Source of the DNA: Cepaea nemoralis
Lineage: Eukaryota; Mollusca; Gastropoda; Stylommatophora; Helicidae
NCBI GenBank assembly: GCA_014155875.1
Contig: JACEFZ010004195.1
Span: 27,501-91,500 of the forward strand
DNA length: 64,000 nucleotides
Reading direction: 5' to 3'
The position numbers were made by a program, and so were the translations under genes. This document shows, in pieces, positions 59,601-64,000 of this stretch. The notes beneath the pieces are model-generated. The model ran no database searches. It was not told the DNA's origin and saw only the letters and a list, made by a program, of their open reading frames with translations. The number at the start of each line of letters is the position of its first letter. Within the stretch, counting starts at the first letter, position 1.

Positions 59601-62508
59601 TGCTCTACCGACTGAGCTAGCCAGACTGCTGACTGCAGATTTAAAAATAGTCAAACCAGAGCTGCTAAAGTTGTTTGTAGATAATGTAGTCACCAGCTCA
59701 CAATCACTAAAGAAGCAATTTGGGCTTTTGAACCTAAATATTGCAGTAAAGTTCATAGAATATTGTGTGCCAAAAAGAAGATAAACACTGAGTGAATGTA
59801 AAAGTTTCTAAATTGTCCTTCCGACCCAGATAGTTATTTTAAAACATCAGCTGATTGGAACAGAAACAGTCACATAAAATAACTGCCTTTCTGTTAATTT
59901 TGTTGCGTTTGTTAGAATCGTCTTGATGCTGCAGCAGCAACTATTTTACGTTTGGAGGCTCGAATTCGAGAGCTGAGCTCAGCAGATGTGTCTGCCAATG
60001 AAGTGGTGAAGCAGGTGCGAGATACAGCAGAGACAGAACTCAGAAAATACCAGGTTGAATCAGAGGAGCAGTACTCCAGAAATGTGAGTCTACGTGTTGT
60101 ATTCAGTTAATTTAATCAGGGCAGTGAAGTGATTATATCAGATTATTAATCAGTTATAAGACTTTGTCTCTCAATCTCTCCAACTAAAGTCTGCCTCACC
60201 TCACATTCAAGTGGTGAACCCTGTTACTTACAGAAATGTGGCCAAAGGTTGGGTTTAAAGCAGCCAGATGTGACAGCAGACAAGATACAGATTAAATGAA
60301 CATTTCCTGCCCACAGGAAGCAACTCAGTAGAAAGTCAAAGATATGTCTGGTGTGCACGATAAGGTACGTCAGCAAAAGGATATACATGCAGCCACATCA
60401 AAGTCATGACTCACAGAGATCACATATGAAGCTAGAAACCATGCAACTCAGAAAGAGTAGTAGATGTAATCTTTGCTACTTCTTAGCATAACTACTAATA
60501 TTGTTACTAATTCTGCCTGTCATCTCCCAGTAGATTATAGGCTCTCAGCCAACTCACACCCAGCTCTATGCAGACTGGTTCATGATTAGATAGAAATACT
60601 TCAGCATAACTCATATCAGTGAATTAACCCCGGGAAGGTTAACCCAGTCAACAAATGCCCGCAGAAGTCGGATGTGTCAGCCTAACAGCGCAAGAATGCA
60701 GCTCTGCTGTAAACAGGCACAACGCAATCATGTCCCAAAAAAAATTCCGGATGAACGCAGAAGAAGAAGATATCAGTGAATTCTAGAAAGCTCCATCGGT
60801 GCTCAGTCTTACACATAACTCTTGTCAATGAATTCTGGAAATCTCCATCAATGCTCAGTCTTTCACATAACCCATGTCAGTGAATTTAGAAAGATCCATC
60901 AGTGCTCAGTCTTCTCCATACCTCATGTCAGTGAATTCTAAACATCTCTATCAGTGCTCAGTCTACCACATAACTCATGACAGTGAATTCTAGACTTCTC
61001 CATCAGTGCTCTGTCTTCCACATACCCCATCTCAGTGAATTCTGGAAATCTCCACCAGTGCTCAGTCTTCCACATAACTCATGTCATTGAATTCTAGAAA
61101 TCTCTATCAGTGCTCAGTCTTCCACATAATCCATTTCAGTCAAAAATGAAACCTGCTGTGTTTTTGTGGTTTGACCAAATCCACTGCATTTCTCTCTCAG
61201 ACCTGGTCTCCATTGACATACATACATACCTGCATGACACCAAACTGTTCAATACATGTTCTCCATGTCATCTTCTTGTCATTAATAATTCCCTAAAGTC
61301 ATTTGGTGTTGAATTTCATTATAAGTTAGAATTGGTCAATGTGGTCATTCTGATCCACAGAAAGAATGTTGCTTTGTGTTTATGGCTGCAAGCATGAATA
61401 CAAGATTGATTTAATGGTTTTATTTATGTCATATGTATGTCCATTTTTGCTATTATCATTTCAGTTATCCACACTTTTTAATTCTCTATTCTCAGAACAA
61501 TAAGCTGCTGCCGAGAGCTTCACACGAAGCACAAACTCCATAGTTCCATTGATAACACAATGGGGTCTTTGGAAAAATTGCAGTCATGGGCTGAATGACG
61601 CACACTTCTGAACATGAGGCAGAGAGCTGGAGTACTATGCCATATTATTTATTCTTTATAAGGTCTTGCGGTTCTCCAAGGGCAACAGCCACCCCAAGAG
61701 GTTCCACATCCCTGTGTGTCATTCGGATGACTGCCTCTTCTGGTGGCGCTGGCTAGTGCAAGTGCAGATACTACACGTTGATCTTAGCCAAAAGGCAGAG
61801 AAGCAATTTTCTGTCTCTTGTTTAAACATAGTGTTAGGAGTTAAATCAAGTTTCATATTTTGATTTTGATTATATCCCTTTCAACCTCAAAGAGAAGTTA
61901 TATTAGGGTCCATCCCTGGCTCAGATTAATAATCCTTGGACTGAGTCAGCCATAAATAAGATTATATTTTTTTTGCCTCGCGTTGGTTTTTAACAAATTG
62001 GTGTGGGTGCCGGTCGTTCACAGAGCAATTGCAAACTAATGAACGTAAACTTCTCAAGATGTCACAAACAGCCAAAAAATGTTAGGGTTGACTGTGATGT
62101 CCTGCAAGGGGATATGCAACTAACTTTATTTTTTTATTATTTGGCCGGAAAAAAAAATGTCTGTTTACATATGCATGTGTACTAACAAATTTTTTATCTG
62201 TTTACATTGTTAGCATTATCTACTAACCTATCTGTGTGGTCTGTTTGAGTATTTGCATATCTAATTCAGTTGCCTGCATTATTATATTTATGTTAATAAT
62301 GTTATCTTTTCCAATTATCTGCCTTGTCTTGTTTTACACACCTGGTTTATATTTCTTATTTATCTGTCCCATCTCATTTCAGCTTTGTGCTTTGAAAGCC
62401 CAGGTTGACAGTGACACTGAAACAATCCAAAGATTCTCACAAGAGAAGAGCGAACTCATCGGAAGCATCGGGGAGCTGCAAGCCAAGATTTGGAGCCTAG
62501 AAGGACAG
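50302..62508 (+). CDS. Intermediate filament/lamin-family protein, N-terminal 343 residues over six exons
   Basis: Joining 50302-50645, 54436-54525, 55665-55853, 58270-58381, 59916-60083 and 62383-62508 gives exactly 343 in-frame codons, every junction GT-AG. Residues 1-54 form a non-helical head ending LGPSTRMQEKEEL. Coil 1A is EKEELQRLNDRFSSYIARVR (about 56-90), close to the family signature LNDR-x3-YI-x-RVR. Coil 1B follows (EITNLKNMYENELDALRKEI onward), and the start of coil 2 (ALKAQVDSDTETIQRF, ELQAKIWSLEGQ). The product would form coiled-coil dimers and 10-nm filaments. The end of coil 2 and the tail lie beyond the window. A Ser-Thr-Arg before coil 1A recalls the lamin mitotic site, but no NLS or CaaX can be seen, so cytoplasmic IF versus lamin is unresolved. 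Confidence 0.9.
50735..51440. repeat. GT-rich degenerate minisatellite in IF intron 1
   Basis: About 700 bp of GGTGGGTG/ATGTGTGTG units, with G on the plus (sense) strand almost throughout. Runs such as GGTGGGTGGGGG make G-quadruplexes possible in the transcript. Minus-strand His/Pro/Thr-rich ORFs are repeat translation. Confidence 0.9.
51450..51706 (+). mobile_element. Retroposon 3' end with (TTCG)n tail
   Basis: Two diverged copies of a TTTGACAATGTTTTT-containing segment (CACCATGTGAATGTA, then CCCTATGTAAATGTA) lead to GGGCCTGCGTGCCCAATTTG, an AATAAA-like signal, and TTCGTTCGTTCGTTCG. The tetranucleotide tail marks a LINE or SINE 3' end. Coding sequence is absent. Confidence 0.6.
51707..52335. 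other. Intron 1 sequence, unassigned
   Basis: No exon-like frame or repeat recognised. Confidence 0.5.
52340..52440 (-). mobile_element. Decayed SINE family A fragment
   Basis: GTCTTGGCAAGTTTTGCAGA and GGTAGTTTGCCGTTGCTTTC resemble the reverse complement of the family A body (CAAACTACTG, TTGCCAAGA). Diverged. Confidence 0.45.
52795..53216 (+). pseudogene. RTE/BovB-like LINE C-terminus with (GAAT)n tail
   Basis: Frame 52798-53103 reads INAFEYKCYRRVLRISWIKK, RTNASILQEL, KQRKLKYFGHLKRHESLERT; after a frameshift, RVYGGKRGRGRPKRRWVQD and VADDLQMGVSEAG (frame 52956-53156). The 3' end is CTGAATGAATGAATGG. A 5'-truncated insertion, abutting a SINE. Confidence 0.85.
53222..53405 (-). mobile_element. 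SINE family A copy
   Basis: Minus strand: CTCTGTGGCCAATGGGTTAC (A-box region), ATACCACGTTTGAAACAGCT, GAAATTTGGAAGCACACCAC, GAGTGCTGGTTGTTCAGAAA, CTGAACGTAAACTTGCC; the 3' end is missing where the LINE tail adjoins. Confidence 0.85.
53860..54190 (+). pseudogene. RTE-like LINE C-terminal relic in intron 1
   Basis: Pieces EPVVLYDSESWSMN, KKSLEAPEMWLLR and ALENIINTGKISG-like follow the usual order of this C terminus but are split by many stops and shifts. Confidence 0.65.
54436..54525 (+). CDS. IF gene coding exon 2
   Basis: Acceptor TTGGTTTTCAG, donor GACAG before GTACAT. 90 bp, phase 2 at both ends; encodes KEIEAGAAERSALNIQSNK and a following basic stretch of coil 1B. Intron 1 is 3.8 kb. Confidence 0.88.
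54590..55170. repeat. Degenerate ~32-bp minisatellite in IF intron 2
   Basis: Units of GTTGTTACTTTAA-CTCCTTCTATGCCAGACA type repeat about fifteen times with many substitutions and indels. Small ORFs here are chance. Confidence 0.8.
55172..55660. other. Intron 2 sequence, unassigned
   Basis: AT-rich, no recognised repeat or exon. Confidence 0.5.
55665..55853 (+). CDS. IF gene coding exon 3
   Basis: Acceptor AATTTCTCCACAG, donor GCAAAG before GTGTGT. 189 bp; coil 1B heptads LLDEINILQRRIGNLEAAV and VEQLQKSVDDLTREI. Intron 2 is 1.1 kb. Confidence 0.9.
56025..56150 (+). mobile_element. Decayed SINE family A copy
   Basis: GGTTCGAAATCAGTGCGG, ATTTGCAAGCAGAACAGTG, GGCATCGGTTATTCAGAAAG and AACACAAACAGCCAATAATA match the family A body with heavy divergence. 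Confidence 0.7.
56440..57240 (-). pseudogene. RTE/CR1-like LINE endonuclease relic in IF intron 3
   Basis: Minus strand pieces: SINVIQCYPSTNDKYES near 57225-57170, ILLSDLNAKTGSDNMDYENI near 57115-57065, then (56700-56440) VDVVSDHRLLISKIMLKL and KQGTYTMEDTSETNK. These follow an APE endonuclease up to the SDH motif and just beyond. Stops and gaps throughout. Confidence 0.65.
56761..56818. repeat. 25-bp inverted repeat (hairpin)
   Basis: Arms 56761-56785 and 56794-56818 pair in 23 of 25 positions around an 8-bp loop. It lies within the decayed LINE region, so it may be a small insertion or a MITE. AT-rich. Confidence 0.8.
57230..57420 (-). mobile_element. tRNA-derived SINE (family B-like)
   Basis: Minus strand: TGTGGTAGTAGAGTGGCTAG (A-box region), CATATGTTCAAATTCCC (B box), AAGGCGAGTATTTAAAG, and a body with GAGTTGGACTCCCAGATCGA. 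Resembles the copy at 5880 in layout. Confidence 0.65.
57421..58130. other. Intron 3 sequence, unassigned
   Basis: AT-rich; no gene or clear repeat. Confidence 0.5.
58135..58260 (-). mobile_element. tRNA-derived SINE, family C fragment
   Basis: Minus strand GTGTGTGGTTAGAGCACAGA (A box) and CTCAGTTCATTTTATGGGAT match the copy at 23953. It ends only about 10 bp upstream of the IF exon 4 acceptor. Confidence 0.6.
58270..58381 (+). CDS. IF gene coding exon 4
   Basis: Acceptor CCTGTTTTCAG, donor TACCAG before GTGTGA. 112 bp, ending in phase 0; encodes YEQELVSNQKCEERLQQVV and more. Intron 3 is 2.4 kb. Confidence 0.88.
58630..59090 (-). pseudogene. LINE ORF2 C-terminus with C2H2-like finger
   Basis: An intact 142-codon frame (59079-58651): QIRWAGHLTRMPYHRLSKRI, FYGELHCGKRSQGDQRKRFK, DTLKMSLNAFGIHHDTWE, then a terminal CPDCQRTFRAKIGLISHLRT-H segment with a CX2CX12HX4H-type zinc-finger pattern. 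The R-W-x-G-H and GELxxGKRSxGxQxKRFKD blocks are typical of a LINE family known from vertebrates and invertebrates. 5' truncated, with an AAC-rich stretch at the 3' end. It is antisense to the IF gene in intron 4. Confidence 0.8.
59091..59470. other. Intron 4 sequence, unassigned
   Basis: An 80-codon plus-strand frame (59034-59276) is the complement of LINE sequence at its left end and has no family motif. Not called. Confidence 0.45.
59475..59636 (-). mobile_element. Dimeric tRNA-derived SINE (tRNA-Lys-like head)
   Basis: Minus strand begins CTGGCTAGCTCAGTCGGTAG-AGCATGAGACTCTTA, nearly the first half of tRNA-Lys(CUU) through the anticodon, then GGGTTCAAGCACCACAT. A second tRNA-like module follows (GGCTGACCAAGTGGCTAGAA, CCCGGGTTCAAATCC), then a stretch with CTGTCGAGG, a motif also seen after the B box of the SINE at 5880. 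Confidence 0.75.
59916..60083 (+). CDS. IF gene coding exon 5
   Basis: Acceptor TTGCGTTTGTTAG, donor AGAAAT before GTGAGT. 56 codons, phase 0 at both ends; encodes the end of coil 1B, linker and early coil 2 (ILRLEARIRELSSADVSANE). Intron 4 is 1.5 kb. Confidence 0.88.
60590..61140. repeat. 52-bp minisatellite in IF intron 5, about seven copies
   Basis: Units of GTGAATTCTAGAAATCTCCA-TCAGTGCTCAGTCTTCCACA-TAACTCATGTCA repeat at close to 52 bp from 60776. A partial copy at 60596-60625 lies left of a 144-bp insertion. Confidence 0.9.
60626..60769 (+). mobile_element. 144-bp retroposon 3' end with (GAA)n tail in the minisatellite
   Basis: ATATCAGTGAATT at 60613-60625 and 60770-60782 flanks it. 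The insert contains CAGTCAACAAATGCCCGC and ends CGCAGAAGAAGAAG, like the LINE end at 25290. Because the host is repetitive, the duplication could in part be two minisatellite units, but the AT at its start supports a true TSD. Confidence 0.75.
61663..61807 (-). ncRNA. U2 snRNA-headed structured sequence (pseudogene or SINE)
   Basis: From 61807 leftward on the minus strand, ATTGCTTCTCTGCCTTTTGG, CTAAGATCAACGTGTAGTAT and CTG match the first ~43 nt of U2 snRNA, including stem-loop I and the branch-point-pairing GUAGUA. There is one inserted C, and the rest of U2 (Sm site, later stems) is absent. The following ~85 nt fold well by eye: a long stem (61734-61751 with 61686-61701) enclosing hairpins at 61718-61731 (GTCAT-CCGA-ATGAC) and 61705-61716 (CACA-GGGA-TGTG). 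An snRNA-headed SINE, as described in crocodilians, or a chimeric U2 pseudogene are the options. Confidence 0.6.
61975..62125 (+). mobile_element. SINE family A copy
   Basis: CGCGTTGGTTTTTAACAAAT, GGGTGCCGGTCGTTCACAGA, ATGAACGTAAACTTCTCAAG, CACAAACAGCCAAAAAATGT, GGATATGCAACTAACTTT. The tRNA-like head is lost. Confidence 0.85.
62383..62508 (+). CDS. IF gene coding exon 6 (last seen in the window)
   Basis: Acceptor ATCTCATTTCAG, donor GGACAG before GTAATG. 42 codons, phase 0; coil 2 sequence ending IWSLEGQ. Intron 5 is 2.3 kb; intron 6 runs past the window edge. Confidence 0.88.
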
Positions 62509-62689
62509 GTAATGTCATTCTTGCGCACAAAGTAATAGATTACATTGTTCTGACAAACAATACTTTTAAGTGAGTATTGTACTTTGTGTCCAAAAATCTG
62601 TTAATCTAAATACATATTGGGGTTAACGTCTTTCTCCATAATCCCATATATTCTCGTGAGTAACGTAACCTGTGCGAGAATCAGTAACA

Positions 62690-62850
62690 GTCCTCGCCGC
62701 ATTGGTAACTTATGGGGTATGTGAGCCGGTCGCTTAGAATGCAATGGCAAGTTACTGAGCGTTATCTTGCCTAGTACATCAACAGCAGCTGAAAAATGCT
62801 GATGTTGACTGCAACGTCCTATAAGGGATATGCAAAAAAAAAAAAACATA
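62690..62850 (+). mobile_element. SINE family A copy
   Basis: ATTGGTAACTTATGGGGTAT, GAGCCGGTCGCTTAGAATGC, CTGAGCGTTATCTTGCC, GCTGAAAAATGCTGATGTTG, GGATATGC then twelve or more A. It lies in IF intron 6. Confidence 0.87.
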
Positions 62851-62943
62851 CATATAAGAGACACAAGCTTGAGACCACAAGCAATATCTGTGCATGTGAA
62901 CTTATTGAAGTTTATGGCTCACCTCTAAAGTTGGATATGGCTT

Positions 62944-63228
62944 GCTATAATATTGGTATAATTATAGAATAGTCAGTACCATGTCTCCCATGTTGACCCA
63001 GCTATCATATTGATATAATTATAGAATAGTCAGTACCATGTCTCCCATGTTGACCCAGCTATCATATTGGTGTAATTATAGAATAGTCAGTAGCATGTCT
63101 CCCATGTTGACCCAGCTATCATATTGGTATATTTATAGAATATTCAGTACCATGTCTCCCATGTTGACCCAGCTATCATATTGGTATATTTATAGAATAT
63201 TCAGTACCATGTCTCCTATGTTGACCCA
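62944..63228. repeat. 57-bp tandem repeat, five copies
   Basis: Units start at 62944, 63001, 63058, 63115 and 63172, each GCTATCATATTGGTATAATT followed by ATAGAATAGTCAGTACCATG and a TCTCCCATGTTGACCCA end. Very few differences between copies. Confidence 0.95.
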
Positions 63229-63364
63229 GCCTAAAATGGGTACTAGGAAATGAGATGGGAAGTCAAGGCAGCCGATATGGTGTTGACCGCTTCACCCAGT
63301 GAGGGACTTTTGGACTATACCACCATGTGGGGCTAGAACCTTGTACTCCTGACAATGTGTAGAT

Positions 63365-63545
63365 GAGTTTTCTCTGTCTCTGTCTCTCTCCCTCCCTCTC
63401 TGTCTGTCTCTCTCTGTCTCTCTCCCTCCCTCTCTCCTGTCTCTCTCCTTCTCTCTCTCTCTCCATCTCTGTCTCTCTCTCTCTCTCTCTCTCTCCTTCT
63501 CTCTCTCTCTCTACACATGTAAAAAGGTTTTCTGCTCTCTCTCTC

Positions 63546-63579
<34 letters not shown>

Positions 63580-63605
63580 ATGACATGTAAAAAGGTTTTC
63601 TACTA

Positions 63606-63696
<91 letters not shown>

Positions 63697-63758
63697 TTCT
63701 CTCTTTCAAGACATGTAACAGGTCTTCTACTCTCTCTCTCTCTCTCTCTTTCTCTCTT

Positions 63759-63790
<32 letters not shown>

Positions 63791-63975
63791 TCAAGACATG
63801 TTAAAGGTTTTCTATCCTCTCTCTCTCTCTGTCTCTTTCTCTCTTTCTCAGGACATGTAAAGAGATTTTCTTCTCTCTCTCTCTCCCTACCCCCTCCCCC
63901 CTCTCTCTCACACACACACACACTGCCTCCACCCTCTCTCTCCTTCTCCCTCTGTCTTTCTCAGCTCTCTTTCAG
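63365..63975. repeat. (CT)n array with spaced ACATGTAAAAAGGTTTTCT islands
   Basis: CT dinucleotide blocks are separated by ACATGTAAAAAGGTTTTCT-like spacers near 63514, 63582, 63710, 63797 and 63850, giving a higher-order unit of roughly 55-130 bp set by CT-run length. It lies in IF intron 6 as a long sense-strand polypyrimidine tract. Ser/Leu and Arg/Glu ORFs are repeat translation. Confidence 0.95.
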
Positions 63976-64000
63976 GTGTAGAAATTGATCCTTTAATGTT

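Noticed and set aside
59600..59636. tRNA-Lys gene
   Set aside because: Only the 5' half is tRNA-like; the 3' half does not close the acceptor stem, and the sequence runs into a second tRNA-like module, so it is a SINE head.
61765..61807. Functional U2 snRNA gene
   Set aside because: Homology stops after about 43 nt; the Sm site and stems II-IV are absent and an extra base interrupts the conserved region.
63976..64000. Next exon of the IF gene after CTCTCTTTCAG
   Set aside because: In phase 0 the sequence reads a stop at the second codon (GTG TAG), and shifting to the earlier AG also meets a stop soon after; it does not continue coil 2.

Overview
This is eukaryotic, intron-bearing, repeat-dense DNA from an animal genome. 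A mollusc, probably a gastropod, is my inference. It rests on RNase H-bearing I/Nimb-like LINEs, very abundant tRNA-derived SINEs, RTE-like LINEs, a Gmr1-like Ty3/gypsy element and an invertebrate-type intermediate filament gene with kilobase introns. There are no operons, ribosome-binding sites, CRISPR arrays or rRNA genes.

Layout. 0-8 kb: tandem arrays (43-bp minisatellite, a 1.5-kb array of 44/55-bp palindrome-bearing units, a 1.9-kb GTAG/GCAG array) with scattered SINEs. 8-17 kb: a graveyard of RTE-like LINEs in both orientations, with readable nesting. One LINE copy (about 16.3 to 11.9 kb, minus strand) was entered by a pogo/Tigger DNA transposon (13028-14352) and by a SINE (15552-15845). 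The Tigger was entered by another RTE 3' end, and the SINE by an 84-bp I-like LINE tail. 16.5-17.2 kb: a large foldback flanked by a 14-bp duplication. 17.3-26.6 kb: microsatellites and broken LINE and SINE copies. 26.6-36.1 kb: a young, near-complete Ty3/gypsy retrotransposon (minus strand; 5-bp TSD, PBS, PPT, very similar LTRs). Its integrase lies upstream of reverse transcriptase, the Gmr1-type gene order. It sits inside an older I-like LINE. 37.6-46.3 kb: two I-like LINEs (APE, RT, RNase H), each with a 12-bp target-site duplication and its own tetranucleotide 3' tail. 46.5-49 kb: a 2.5-kb 19/23-bp minisatellite, open in all three forward frames.

50.3-64 kb: the only host protein-coding gene I can support, on the plus strand. 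It is a cytoplasmic intermediate filament or lamin-family gene whose first six coding exons join in frame to 343 codons (head, coil 1A, coil 1B, start of coil 2). The rest lies to the right of the window. Its introns hold LINE and SINE remnants, minisatellites and a U2-snRNA-headed structured element.

The mobile elements interact as parasites and hosts. SINE ends resemble LINE-type TPRT products (A-rich or simple-repeat tails, 7-14-bp duplications), and several microsatellites abut LINE 3' ends and were probably seeded by them. Clade names are assigned from motifs read by eye, not from a phylogeny.
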